A DNA stretch of 39,136 nt from Opitutia bacterium UBA953 (GCA_002293125.1 DBCR01000041.1:3103-42238); one strand, 5' to 3'. Positions 8,165 through 16,892 are shown, numbered from the stretch's first letter. The notes: generated from the sequence alone by a model not told the origin. Program-made: numbers and translations.

Positions 8165-8191
8165 AAAAAAGGACAGCACGTGGTGCTGCCC
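8165..8191 (-). terminator. Intrinsic terminator of nuoGHI (repeat-family hairpin)
   Basis: The stem GGACAGCAC/GTGCTGCCC (8171-8191) has one mismatch and a GTG loop. On the minus strand it is followed by TTTTTTGTTT (complement of 8165-8170 and beyond). It starts 56 bp downstream of the nuoI stop. Its presence here indicates that the nuo transcript stops after nuoI instead of continuing into nuoJ. Confidence 0.7.
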
Positions 8192-8247
8192 CTACCTCAT
8201 GCTTCGCAGCGGTTCCCCGTGCCAGCAGACCCCCATTGAGCCTACCC

Positions 8248-8793
8248 TCAGTGATGTCCGCCGGCCTGCTTCTCCGCTTCTTCCTTCTTCTTGTCCCACT
8301 TGTGGTGACCGTCGGGAAGGGTGCCGCCGAGTTCGTAAAGCTTCACCTTGTTATTGACCATCGATTCGCGCGTGAGTCCGGTCAGCGAATACTGGCTCTG
8401 GAGGAAGATGGCTTCTTCGGGGCAGACTTCCTGGCACAGGCCGCAGTAGATGCAGCGTAGCATGTTGATCTCGAATTCCTTCGGCGCTTTCTCGACGTGG
8501 GCGTTCGTGGCGTTCTCGGAGATCTCGCCGGGCGTGATGCGGATGGCCTTGGGCGGGCAGACGAATTCGCAGAGCTGGCAGGAGACGCACTTCTCGCGTC
8601 CGTTGGGATCCATCACGAGCGTGGGCACGCCGCGATAGTTCTTCGGGATGGTGGGGCGTTCTTCCGGGTACTGGAGCGTCACGGACGGACGCACCATGTT
8701 GTCCCAGGTGACCTTGAGGCCCGCGAGGATCTGCGGGAGATAGGTACGCTCGGCGAGGGTGAGCGGACGACGTTCGACGACTTTGATGGCCAT
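8248..8793 (-). CDS. nuoI: NADH-quinone oxidoreductase subunit I
   Basis: A 181-aa ferredoxin-like subunit of the peripheral arm of complex I that carries clusters N6a and N6b. Two complete 4Fe-4S motifs are visible, CVSCQLCEFVCP and CIYCGLCQEVCP. The N-terminal amphipathic segment (LPQILAGLKVTWDNMVRPSVTLQYPEE) is typical of NuoI. The tail is charged and ends in GGHH. ATG 8793 (MAIKVVERRPL) is preferred over the ATG ten codons upstream, which would start inside nuoH; with this choice the gap after the nuoH stop is 8 bp. It is the last gene of the nuoGHI cluster: nuoJ does not follow, and an intrinsic terminator does. Confidence 0.96.
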   Translation of the reverse strand: MAIKVVERRPLTLAERTYLPQILAGLKVTWDNMVRPSVTLQYPEERPTIPKNYRGVPTLVMDPNGREKCVSCQLCEFVCPPKAIRITPGEISENATNAHVEKAPKEFEINMLRCIYCGLCQEVCPEEAIFLQSQYSLTGLTRESMVNNKVKLYELGGTLPDGHHKWDKKKEEAEKQAGGHH

Positions 8794-8801
8794 GGTGTGG
8801 G

Positions 8802-9911
8802 TTATCCGCGGATGGCGTACCATGCGAAGTACGCGAGAAGGTTGAGGACGGCGATGGGCAGGAGCACGCGCCAGCCGATACGCATCACCTGGTCATACCG
8901 GAAGCGCGGAAGGGTCCAGCGCACCCAGACGAAGAAGAACAGGAAGAAGCAGAGTTTGAGGAAGAACGTGGCGACGCCGATGAGCGAGCCGATCCAGCCT
9001 TCACCGACCGTCGGCATCCACGGCAGCACGTGCCATCCGCCGAGGAACATCAGGATGAACAACGTCGAGCCGATGATCATGTGGCTGTATTCGGCCACGA
9101 AGAAGATGCCGAACTTGAAGGCGCCGTATTCGGTGTGGAAACCGCCGACGAGGTCGGTCTCGGATTCCGGCATGTCGAACGGATGGCGGTTCGTCTCGGC
9201 GAACACGCAGATCAGGAAGACCAGCGCGGCGACGGGTTGGGTGAGGATGTTCCAGGCGCCGCTCTGGGCGTTGACCATCGCGACGAGGCTGAGGCCGTGG
9301 TCCTGGCCCGGGGCGGAGGTCGCGAGGAAGACGGTGAGCACCGAGAGGCCCATCGCGAGTTCGTACGAGATCAGCTGGGCGGCGCCGCGGACCGCGCCGA
9401 GGAAGGGGAACTTCGAGTTGGCGGACCAGCCGGCGAGGGCGATGCCGTAGACGCCGAGGGAGCTGATCGCGAACATGAACAGCACGCCGACGTCGGCGCC
9501 TTGCGTGAGCGAGATGGCGTAGCGTTGGCCTTCGTAGAGGAATTCGCCGAACGGCAGCATCACGAGGACCGCGAGCGCGGGCGCGAGGGCGATGATCGGC
9601 GCGAGGACGTAGTAGAACTTGCGCACGTGGCCCGGGAGCGCGTCTTCCTTGAAGAGGAACTTGCCACCGTCGGCGGCGGGCTGGATGAAACCACCCTTCG
9701 CCAGGAAGGTCCCGACGAACGGGATCCAGCCGATGAGCGGGTGGATGGTACGGTTCGGACCGAGGCGGCCTTGGATCCAAGCGGAAGCTTTACGCTCAAG
9801 CAGCACGCTGTAACCGGCGAGCGTCATCACGATCAGGATCAGCGTCAGGCCGCGGGCCGCGGTGAAATACCATTCCGGCGAGAGGACGAGATCGTGAAGG
9901 AGTTTTTCCAT
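8802..9911 (-). CDS. nuoH: NADH-quinone oxidoreductase subunit H
   Basis: A 369-aa membrane subunit at the junction of the two arms of complex I, contributing to the quinone site and proton translocation. It has about eight hydrophobic helices and the family signatures LLERKASAWIQGRLGPNR, SNSKFPFLGAVRGAAQLISYEL (seen here as ANSKFPFLGAVRGAAQ), and AETNRHPFDMPESETDLVGGFHTEY, the last being the highly conserved acidic loop near the quinone channel. It starts 12 bp after the nuoG stop and ends 8 bp before nuoI. The length is slightly above the usual 325-345 aa, because of a longer loop around KFLFKEDALPGHVRKF. Confidence 0.97.
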   Translation of the reverse strand: MEKLLHDLVLSPEWYFTAARGLTLILIVMTLAGYSVLLERKASAWIQGRLGPNRTIHPLIGWIPFVGTFLAKGGFIQPAADGGKFLFKEDALPGHVRKFYYVLAPIIALAPALAVLVMLPFGEFLYEGQRYAISLTQGADVGVLFMFAISSLGVYGIALAGWSANSKFPFLGAVRGAAQLISYELAMGLSVLTVFLATSAPGQDHGLSLVAMVNAQSGAWNILTQPVAALVFLICVFAETNRHPFDMPESETDLVGGFHTEYGAFKFGIFFVAEYSHMIIGSTLFILMFLGGWHVLPWMPTVGEGWIGSLIGVATFFLKLCFFLFFFVWVRWTLPRFRYDQVMRIGWRVLLPIAVLNLLAYFAWYAIRG

Positions 9912-9923
9912 GGTCGTCAGGGC

Positions 9924-11582
9924 TTAGGCGAGGACGACCGGGGCGAACTTCAGCAGCTTGCCTTCAGGGAATTTGTGGGCGGCGAACGCGGCGCCGTCGA
10001 GCTGCATGCCGTCAGCGGGGAGCAGGCGGCCGTCGAGGCCGGCGAGCGTCGCGATGTTGGCGGAGAGCTCGGACCAGACCGTGGCGGCGTCGGCACCGGC
10101 GAGGCGGGCGAGTACGAGCGCGTCAGGTAGCACGCCGGTCGGGCCGGGGACGGCCTGGGCGAAGGACTGTAGACGGAACTGGCAGTTGATGAACGAGCCG
10201 CTGCGTTCGAAGACCGTCAGCGCGGGCAGCACGACTTCGGCGGCCGCGGTGGTGACGTTGTGATGCGTGGCGAGGACGACGCTGCGGACCTTGGCGAGCG
10301 TCGAGGCGGGCAGGCCGATCATCGCGGCGTCTTCGCGCACGATGAGGACGGACTTCACCTTGCCGGCGTCGATGTCGGCCGCGAGGGCCTTCAGGTCGGC
10401 GGCGGGCGCGCGGTCGGTGAGGCCGGTGACGAGGGCGCCGCGGAAATTCGGGGTGCGGTCTTCGGAGACCAGGAGGCCATCGCCCTTGCCCACGTGGGCC
10501 GGGATGTAGACCGTCGCGTTCTTCGTCTTGGCGAGACGCGCGAGCAGGTGCTGCTCTTCGACGGACATGTGGGACGAGCCCACGATCGCGAGGGAGCCGA
10601 CGGCGAGGACTTCGTCGGCGGCGGCGAGGGCGGCTTCGAGCGTCGCCTTCGCGTTCTTCACCGTCGCGTTCGTCACGCGGTTCGGGGCGTCGACCGACTT
10701 GAAAAGTTCGCGGCCAGAATCGGCCATCCAAGTGTCGTTCACGGCGTCGTTTTGGCGCGGCGTGATGCGGTAGATCTTACCTTCGCGGGACCAGACGGTC
10801 GTGTTCGCGCCGGCGGAGGATTCGGTGTCGATGCTCGGGGTCTGCTTCAGGAACCAGACGCGCATCTTGAAGCGGAAGTCCGTGCTCGTGAGCGCGCCGA
10901 CCGGGCAGATGTCGACCGTGTTGAGCGAGTAATTATTATCGAGTTCGCGGCCCGGGAAGCAGGTCAGCGTGTTGTAGGAACCGCGGTTGACGAAGCCCAG
11001 GACGGGGTCTTTGGCGATCTCGCTGGAGAAGCGCACGCAGCGTGAGCAGAGGATGCAGCGTTCGTCGTCGAGCGTGACGCGCGGCCCGAGGCGGGTCTTC
11101 TTCGGCTTGGCGTTCTTCTCGTCGACGTAGCGCGAATAACCGCGGCCGTATTCGGCGGAGAATTCCTGGAGCTTGCACTCGCCGGCCTGGTCGCAGATCG
11201 GGCAGTCGAGCGGGTGGTTGAGGAGGAGCATCTCCGTCACGCCTTCGCGGCAGGCCTTGACGCCGGGCGATTCGAGGCGGACGTGCAGGCCCGGGGTGAC
11301 GTTGGTGGCGCAGGCGATGGCCGGCTTGGGCTGCCAACCGATCTTCGGCTGGCCGTTCTCCATCACCAGCTCGTTGGTCGCGCGGTCGCGCATCGGCGAG
11401 CCGAGTTCGACCAGGCACATGCGGCAGTTGCCGGCGACCGGGAGCTTCGGGTGATAGCAATAGTGGGGGACTTCCTTGCCGATCTTGCCGAGGGCATCGA
11501 CCAGGTTAGCCCCGGCCGGGACTTGATGTTCGACGCCATCGACGTTGATGGTGACCAAAGAAGGTTTGTTGTCCGTGACCAT
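9924..11582 (-). CDS. nuoG: NADH-quinone oxidoreductase subunit G (short form)
   Basis: A 552-aa iron-sulfur subunit that relays electrons through complex I. Visible ligands: a 2Fe-2S cluster (C42, C53, C56, C91), the His-liganded N5-type cluster (H123, C127, C130, C136) and a 4Fe-4S cluster (C176, C179, C182, C226 in CPVGAL). A reduced molybdopterin-oxidoreductase-like domain follows, with a short W-F-L segment (SIDTESSAGANTTVWSREGK) and a degenerate C-terminal half. E. coli NuoG is about 900 aa, so the C-terminal domain is much shortened, and no further CxxC cluster motif is visible. It is the first gene of nuoGHI. nuoE-F, which normally precede it, lie about 26 kb away in the same orientation. 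Confidence 0.94.
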   Translation of the reverse strand: MVTDNKPSLVTINVDGVEHQVPAGANLVDALGKIGKEVPHYCYHPKLPVAGNCRMCLVELGSPMRDRATNELVMENGQPKIGWQPKPAIACATNVTPGLHVRLESPGVKACREGVTEMLLLNHPLDCPICDQAGECKLQEFSAEYGRGYSRYVDEKNAKPKKTRLGPRVTLDDERCILCSRCVRFSSEIAKDPVLGFVNRGSYNTLTCFPGRELDNNYSLNTVDICPVGALTSTDFRFKMRVWFLKQTPSIDTESSAGANTTVWSREGKIYRITPRQNDAVNDTWMADSGRELFKSVDAPNRVTNATVKNAKATLEAALAAADEVLAVGSLAIVGSSHMSVEEQHLLARLAKTKNATVYIPAHVGKGDGLLVSEDRTPNFRGALVTGLTDRAPAADLKALAADIDAGKVKSVLIVREDAAMIGLPASTLAKVRSVVLATHHNVTTAAAEVVLPALTVFERSGSFINCQFRLQSFAQAVPGPTGVLPDALVLARLAGADAATVWSELSANIATLAGLDGRLLPADGMQLDGAAFAAHKFPEGKLLKFAPVVLA

Positions 11583-11732
11583 GGGTCGGGAAAGTTAACC
11601 GCAAGTTAGGGTACCCCCCACCTCCCGCAAGGGGAAAGGCGGGAAAATGGGCTCCTATTAGGGGTAGGGGGAGGCGAGGAGTCGCGAGGGGGCACGTTGG
11701 CACGGGGACAATGGGGCCCGGGGGTGCATTGA

Positions 11733-11936
11733 GGTAGGGGCGCTACTGCGTGGCGTCCGCTTGCATCGGGTAGGGCTGGCCATCCTTGGCTGGCCGCGGC
11801 CGAGTAGGGATGCTCGGCCCTACCTGGGTCACGGGTAGGGCGGTCATTGCCATGACCGCCGTTCGCCGTCGCACGTGCGCTGAGCCGGGCAAGTTCAACG
11901 GCCATGCCGACCTCTTCCCGCCCACGGACTTGATGG
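11733..11936. repeat. Interrupted inverted-repeat element E3 with inserted modules
   Basis: It begins GGTAGGGGCGCTACTGCG like E1 and E2, and later shows the same inner sequence as E2 (GAGCCGGGCAAGTTCAACGG, then CCGCCCACGGAC). Between the two halves lie a 57-bp double-hairpin module (11766-11822) and a second small one (GGTAGGGCGGTCATTGCC and its mate ATGACCGCC). This looks like module insertion into an older element. The right terminal repeat is eroded. Confidence 0.6.
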
Positions 11937-11969
11937 TAATCATGTCCCTTCCTCCCGCCGCCCCGCCCA

Positions 11970-12155
11970 TCATAATTAATGACCCTTTAGGATTAAAAAA
12001 TGGGAGTTAGGCGGCTGATTATTGCCTAATCTTGCCTAATGTTAGTAAAATTAAGCGCTTATTGATGTATTTCCATCATTTAAACACAATCCATACTGAC
12101 CATTTTTCTTGTCCTCTTTAAAAACATAGGTGCTTTTTTCTAGTATAAAGTACCC
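11970..12155 (+). promoter_or_regulatory. AT-rich upstream region of TPS operon 1 with TTGCCTAAT repeats
   Basis: About 185 bp of strikingly AT-rich DNA precede the first exoprotein gene. TTGCCTAAT occurs twice in tandem (12022-12030 and 12032-12040), and an inverted TTAGGC lies at 12007-12012, an arrangement typical of an operator or cooperative activator site. A TATAAA at 12144-12149 ends six bases before the ATG. That is the position of a -10 box if the transcript starts at the ATG itself (leaderless); no good -35 or Shine-Dalgarno sequence is visible. Confidence 0.45.
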
Positions 12156-15100
12156 ATGAAAAAAGCCGTTTTCCCTGTTACCACCGCTTTCCTGTTCACA
12201 GCGGCCCGGCTGATTTCAGCTGACCTCCCCTCGGGCGGCCAAGTCGCCGCTGGCTCCGCGGCGATCAGCTCCGCCAGCAACACGCTGACCGTCACGCAGA
12301 CCAGCGCCAAGGCGGTCATCAATTGGCAAGACTTCTCCGTCGGCGCCGGCCACGCGGTCCGCTTCGATCAACCGAATGCTTCGTCGGTCACCTTGAACCG
12401 CGTCGTCGGCACCACGGCCTCGCTTATCGATGGCGCGCTCTCGGCGAACGGCCGCGTCTTCCTCGTGAATCCGAACGGCGTGCTCTTCGGCGCCGGCGCT
12501 CAGGTCGAAGTCGGCGGTCTCGTCGCTTCGACGCTTGCGCTGCGTGATGCGGACTTCCTCGCGGGTAACTATGTCTTCGATGGCGCCGGCGCCGGCATCG
12601 TCGCGAACCATGGCCGCATCGTGGCCGTGGGCGACGGGCAGGGCGGTTTCATCACCATGCTCGCCGCGCAGGTCGTCAATGAAGGCACGCTGCAGGCCGA
12701 CCGCGGTTCCGTCGCCCTCGTCGCCGCCGACCGCGTCACCCTCGACCTCGGCGGTCTCGTCGGCGTCACCGTCGAGCGTGGCTCCCTCGCCGCGCTCGTC
12801 GATAACGGCGGCGCCATCCGCGCCGACGGCGGCCGGGTCTATCTCACCGCCCGCGCGGCCGATGAGCTCGCTTCGGCGGCCATCAACCACGACGGCGTCA
12901 TCGAAGCCCGCACGCTCGTCACCGGCGAGAAGGGCGAGGTGTTGCTGCTCGCCGACATGCGTGCCGGTTCCATCGCGGCGAACGGCGGCATCGACGTGAG
13001 CGCCCCGCAGGGCGGCGACGGTGGTTTCATCGAGACCTCGGCCGCCGCGCTTTCCTTCGGCGCCGGCTTCAATGTCGACGCTTCCGCCTCTGCCGGCCGT
13101 TTCGGGCGTTGGTTGCTCGATCCGGCTTACATCGATATCGTGGCGACGGGCGGGCTCACGGTTCCTGGGGCCAATGCCCAGGTTTCGGGCTTGGCCGAGA
13201 TCAGCGTCGCGACGCTTTCCGCGGCTCTCAATTCCGCGGACGTCATCCTGGAAGCCTCGGCGCAGATCGACTTCAAGGTCGCCTTCGATCACGCCGCCAC
13301 CCGGAACTCCACCCTTTCGCTTCTCTCGCCGACCATCAAGCTTGGCGGCGATATCACCGTGACGGGAGCCAATCGGCTCGGGCTGAACTTCGGCGGCGTC
13401 TCCGGGGCGACGACTTATGCCGGTAACGTCTTCCTTTACAACCCGGCGAGCGGCGCCGTCGTCACCCGCACCCTGAGCACCAATAACGGCAACGTCCTCT
13501 TCAACGGCAACGTCGGCGGCGCCCAGAACTTCTCCGTGAACGCCGGCCTGGGCGAGGTGCGGTTCGCCGCCACCATGGACGGAAGTTTCGCCGTCACCCA
13601 GCAGGTCTATGGCACGCTCGCCTTCAGTTATCAGGCCGGCGGCAACGTCAACTCCATCTGCACCATCGATTTCGTGAACGGCACGGTGACTTTCGACGAC
13701 AACGGAGTCATCTATCAGGTCAACCAGTTCCAGGCGGTCAGCGGCTATGCCTTCAACTTCCCCAACGGCTACCTCGTGATCCCAGGGGGGACGATCATGG
13801 ACCTCAATGCCCAGCGCGTCCCGGTCACCATCTATGATCGGTTCGGCGTGGCCTATCCCAATCCGCCGACCACCACGAACAGCGGGGAGATGACCTTCGC
13901 CACGCCGACCGAAGTCTCGAAGTTCGTCTTCCAGCAGACCAACGGCAGCTGGACGGACATCCTCGCGCAGGGCGTCTCGTGGGTCACGACGGCGTCGGCC
14001 AGCAAGCCCGCGAACCTCACCATCACTGCGGCCAAGGTCACCATCGATTCGGGGAAGACCCTGTCCGTCGACGGTGACATCCGCATCTCGACCGGTAATT
14101 TCGTCAATAACTCCGGCTCCGGCGCCCTCACCGCCGGCACCGGCAAGACCTGGCAGGTGTGGAGTTCCAACCCTGCTCCGTTTGATCCCGTCACCGGCGA
14201 CGTCGACGGCGATCTGCCCTACGATTACAAGCAGTATGGCGCCACGTACGGAGTCACGACCCCCGCCGGCACGGGCAGCGGCCTTTTCTATTCGTTCGTC
14301 CCGCAGGCCACTTTCTCGCTCACCGGCTCGATCACCAAGGTCTACGACCGCTCGACGTCCGCGACGAATCTCCTCAGCGGGAATTACGCTCTCAGCGGCG
14401 CCGTCGATGGCGACATCCTCACCAAGGCCGGCTCCTTCCCCTCCGCTGGAACCTACGCCGACTGGAACGTGGGCACGGCCAAGGGCGTCACCGCGACCGG
14501 CCTCTCGACTGCGAACTTCACCGCCCTCAGCAGCACCGGCAAGCCGGTCTATGGTTACGGACTTTCCAGCACCAGCGCCACCGGCAACATCGGGGCCATC
14601 ACCCCGAAGGACATCACGGCCATCACGGGCATCACCGCCCAGGATAAGGTCTACGATGGCAGCACCTCCGCGACCCTCAACACGGGATCGGCGACCTTCG
14701 CCGGCTTGATCGCGGGCGACACGCTCACGGTGTCTTCGGCCACCGGCAACTTCGTCGACAAGAACGTCGGCACGGGCAAGACGGTGAACATCACCGGCCT
14801 CGTCCTCGGCGGCGCCGACCTCGCGAACTACAATCTCGTCTCCGCTAACTCCACCACCACCGCCGCGATCACCAAGCTGCGGCTGACTTCGCTCACGGGC
14901 ATCACCGCCGAGAACAAGGTCTACGACGCCGCCACCGGCGCGGTCATCAACACGGGATCGGCGACCTTCGGCGGCCTTGTGTCGGGCGACGATCTCAGCC
15001 TTCTCGGCGGCACGGGTACCTTCGCCGACAAGAACGTCGGCACCGCCAAGACCGTCACGGTCGCCGGCCTGACCTTCGGCGGCAATGACGCGGGCAATTA

Positions 15101-16871
15101 CGACCTGCCGCTCGCCGCGGTCACGACCACGGCGAACATCACCCCGAAGGACATCACGGCCATCACGGGCATCACCGCCCAGGATAAGGTCTACGACGGC
15201 GGCACGCTCGCCACGCTGAACACGGGTTCGGCGACCTTCGCCGGCCTGATCGGTGGCGACACGCTCACGGTGTCCTCCGCCACGGGCAACTTCGTCGACA
15301 AGAACGTCGGCACGGGCAAGACGGTGAACATCACCGGCCTCGTCCTCGGCGGCGCCGACCTCGCGAACTACAATCTCGTCTCCGCTAACTCCACCACCAC
15401 CGCCGCGATCACCAAGCTGCGGCTGACTTCGCTCACGGGCATCACCGCCCAGGACAAGACCTACGACCGCACGACCGGCGCCGCCATCGACACCACGGGC
15501 GCCAGCTTCGGCGGCCTCGTCTCGGGCGATAGTCTCTCCCTCGGCGGCGGCACGGGCACGTTCGCGGATTGGAACGTCGGCACGGCCAAGACCGTGACGG
15601 TCGCCGGTCTCACTCTCGGCGGCACGGACGCTGGCAACTACGACCTGCCGCTGGCCGCGGTCACGACCACGGCGAACATCACCCCGAAGGACATCACGGC
15701 CATCACGGGCATCACCGCCCAGGATAAGGTCTACGACGGCGGCACGCTCGCCACGCTGAACACAGGTTCGGCGACCTTCGCCGGCCTGATCGGTGGCGAC
15801 ACGCTCACGGTCTCCTCCGCCACGGGCAACTTCGTCGACAAGAACGTCGGCTCGGGCAAGCAGGTCAACATCACCGGACTGACCCTCGGCGGCGCCGACC
15901 TCGCGAACTATAACCTCGTCTCCGCGAACTCCACGACAACCGCCTCGATCACGAAGCGCCCGATTACCGGCATCACCGGCGTGACCGCCAACGGCAAGGT
16001 CTACGACGCCAATCCCAACGCCACGCTCAATACGGGCGGCGCGGTCTTCGGCGGCCTGATCGCCGGCGATACGCTTACGCTCTCCGGCGCGACCGGCCTG
16101 TTTTCCGACCCCAACGCCGGCAACGGCAAGACCGTGACCATCTCGGGTTACTCTCTTGGCGGCACCGACGCCGGTAACTACGAATACCTGCCGAGCTCCT
16201 TCAGCGTGCTCGCCGACATCACCCGCGCGCCGCTCTCGGTGCGCGCGGCGGATCTCTCGAAGAACCATGACGGCGTGCCTTTCGCGGGCGGCAACGGCCT
16301 GGTCTTCACCGGCTTCGTCGGTGGTCAAGGGCAGGGCAATCTCACCGGTTCGCCCACCTTCGGCGGCAACAGCCAGGGCGCCGTCAACGGCGGCACCTAT
16401 GTCATCACTCCAGGCGGATTCTCGTCGGCCAACTACGCCCTTAACTTCGTGAACGGCGTGCTCACCATCGGCGCAGGTTCTCCTCCGCCCCCTGCCGTCG
16501 ACGTCCGCGTCTTCCTCCCGGTGGCGGTGCTCGTCCCCGTGCTCGCCGTCCCGCCGGTGGCGGTACGCCTGCCGACCACGCCCGGCGGCCTGAACTACGT
16601 CCCGGCTTCCCGCCCGGCGGCCAATGTGGTCGCCTTCGCACCTTCGCCGACATCCGCTAACGCCACGGTCTCTGTCGCCGCTCCCGCGGGCCCGGCCGCT
16701 CCGGCCGCTGCTCCGGCCGCGGAAGCGACGGTCACCGAAGCCGCGCCGGCCGGCCCGACCGGTTCGCGTCGCGCCCAGGATGGCGTCACCCGTTCGCTCA
16801 TGGGTCCGCTCGACGTGATCGTCGTCAACGGCGGCGTGAACCTCGGCGTCCGTCCGGTCGTCGCCGAATAA
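12156..16871 (+). CDS. Two-partner-secretion exoprotein (TpsA) with YDG and MBG repeats
   Basis: A 1571-aa secreted or surface filamentous-haemagglutinin-like protein. A signal peptide (about 1-22) is followed by the TPS secretion domain (about 23-290) with the NPNGVLFG signature at 105-112, then GGDGGFIETS and a WLLDP motif (about 285-320) that close the N-terminal beta-helix in this family. Seven YDG-type repeats follow: one divergent (about 715-815), then six of exactly 90 residues (816-1355) carrying KVYDG, ADKNVGT and NYxL. An MBG-type domain (about 1356-1437), a Pro/Ala-rich linker and a short C-terminal motif (PLDVIVVNGGVN) complete it. No autotransporter barrel or sorting signal is seen. 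The partner TpsB starts 21 bp downstream. Role (adhesion, aggregation or other) unknown. Confidence 0.9.
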   Translation: MKKAVFPVTTAFLFTAARLISADLPSGGQVAAGSAAISSASNTLTVTQTSAKAVINWQDFSVGAGHAVRFDQPNASSVTLNRVVGTTASLIDGALSANGRVFLVNPNGVLFGAGAQVEVGGLVASTLALRDADFLAGNYVFDGAGAGIVANHGRIVAVGDGQGGFITMLAAQVVNEGTLQADRGSVALVAADRVTLDLGGLVGVTVERGSLAALVDNGGAIRADGGRVYLTARAADELASAAINHDGVIEARTLVTGEKGEVLLLADMRAGSIAANGGIDVSAPQGGDGGFIETSAAALSFGAGFNVDASASAGRFGRWLLDPAYIDIVATGGLTVPGANAQVSGLAEISVATLSAALNSADVILEASAQIDFKVAFDHAATRNSTLSLLSPTIKLGGDITVTGANRLGLNFGGVSGATTYAGNVFLYNPASGAVVTRTLSTNNGNVLFNGNVGGAQNFSVNAGLGEVRFAATMDGSFAVTQQVYGTLAFSYQAGGNVNSICTIDFVNGTVTFDDNGVIYQVNQFQAVSGYAFNFPNGYLVIPGGTIMDLNAQRVPVTIYDRFGVAYPNPPTTTNSGEMTFATPTEVSKFVFQQTNGSWTDILAQGVSWVTTASASKPANLTITAAKVTIDSGKTLSVDGDIRISTGNFVNNSGSGALTAGTGKTWQVWSSNPAPFDPVTGDVDGDLPYDYKQYGATYGVTTPAGTGSGLFYSFVPQATFSLTGSITKVYDRSTSATNLLSGNYALSGAVDGDILTKAGSFPSAGTYADWNVGTAKGVTATGLSTANFTALSSTGKPVYGYGLSSTSATGNIGAITPKDITAITGITAQDKVYDGSTSATLNTGSATFAGLIAGDTLTVSSATGNFVDKNVGTGKTVNITGLVLGGADLANYNLVSANSTTTAAITKLRLTSLTGITAENKVYDAATGAVINTGSATFGGLVSGDDLSLLGGTGTFADKNVGTAKTVTVAGLTFGGNDAGNYDLPLAAVTTTANITPKDITAITGITAQDKVYDGGTLATLNTGSATFAGLIGGDTLTVSSATGNFVDKNVGTGKTVNITGLVLGGADLANYNLVSANSTTTAAITKLRLTSLTGITAQDKTYDRTTGAAIDTTGASFGGLVSGDSLSLGGGTGTFADWNVGTAKTVTVAGLTLGGTDAGNYDLPLAAVTTTANITPKDITAITGITAQDKVYDGGTLATLNTGSATFAGLIGGDTLTVSSATGNFVDKNVGSGKQVNITGLTLGGADLANYNLVSANSTTTASITKRPITGITGVTANGKVYDANPNATLNTGGAVFGGLIAGDTLTLSGATGLFSDPNAGNGKTVTISGYSLGGTDAGNYEYLPSSFSVLADITRAPLSVRAADLSKNHDGVPFAGGNGLVFTGFVGGQGQGNLTGSPTFGGNSQGAVNGGTYVITPGGFSSANYALNFVNGVLTIGAGSPPPPAVDVRVFLPVAVLVPVLAVPPVAVRLPTTPGGLNYVPASRPAANVVAFAPSPTSANATVSVAAPAGPAAPAAAPAAEATVTEAAPAGPTGSRRAQDGVTRSLMGPLDVIVVNGGVNLGVRPVVAE
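14601..16220 (+). repeat. Six 270-bp repeats arranged in 540-bp higher-order units
   Basis: Repeat starts fall at 14601, 14871, 15141, 15411, 15681 and 15951, exactly 270 bp (90 codons) apart. Odd units begin ACCCCGAAGGACATCACGG; even units begin ACCAAGCTGCGGCTGACTTC, except for the last, which is divergent. Units two apart are nearly identical in DNA: about 150 bp match without change between about 14753 and 15293 onward, and 15121-15300 differs from 15661-15840 at only two bases. This points to recent duplication or gene conversion of a two-domain block. Confidence 0.9.
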
Positions 16872-16892
16872 TCCTCACCTCTTTTCTCGCAG

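Larger units (their letters stand above)
8032..8210. repeat. 18-bp direct repeats flanking a 143-bp palindrome block
   Basis: TACCTCATGCTTCGCAGC occurs exactly at 8032-8049 and again at 8193-8210, with a 161-bp offset. The DNA between holds an inverted leader repeat, a GGTAGGG/CCCTACC double hairpin (8095-8151) and a terminator hairpin. The direct repeats could be a target-site duplication or the trace of a slipped or recombined module. Confidence 0.6.

Noticed and set aside
14601..16220. CRISPR array
   Set aside because: The periodic repeats are 270 bp, in frame and coding; there are no short repeats with unique spacers and no cas genes.
12216..16328. 1370-codon open frame on the minus strand
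   Set aside because: It lies wholly antisense to the first exoprotein, is Arg/Gly/Asp-rich and repeats in step with the YDG units; a shadow of GC-rich codon use.
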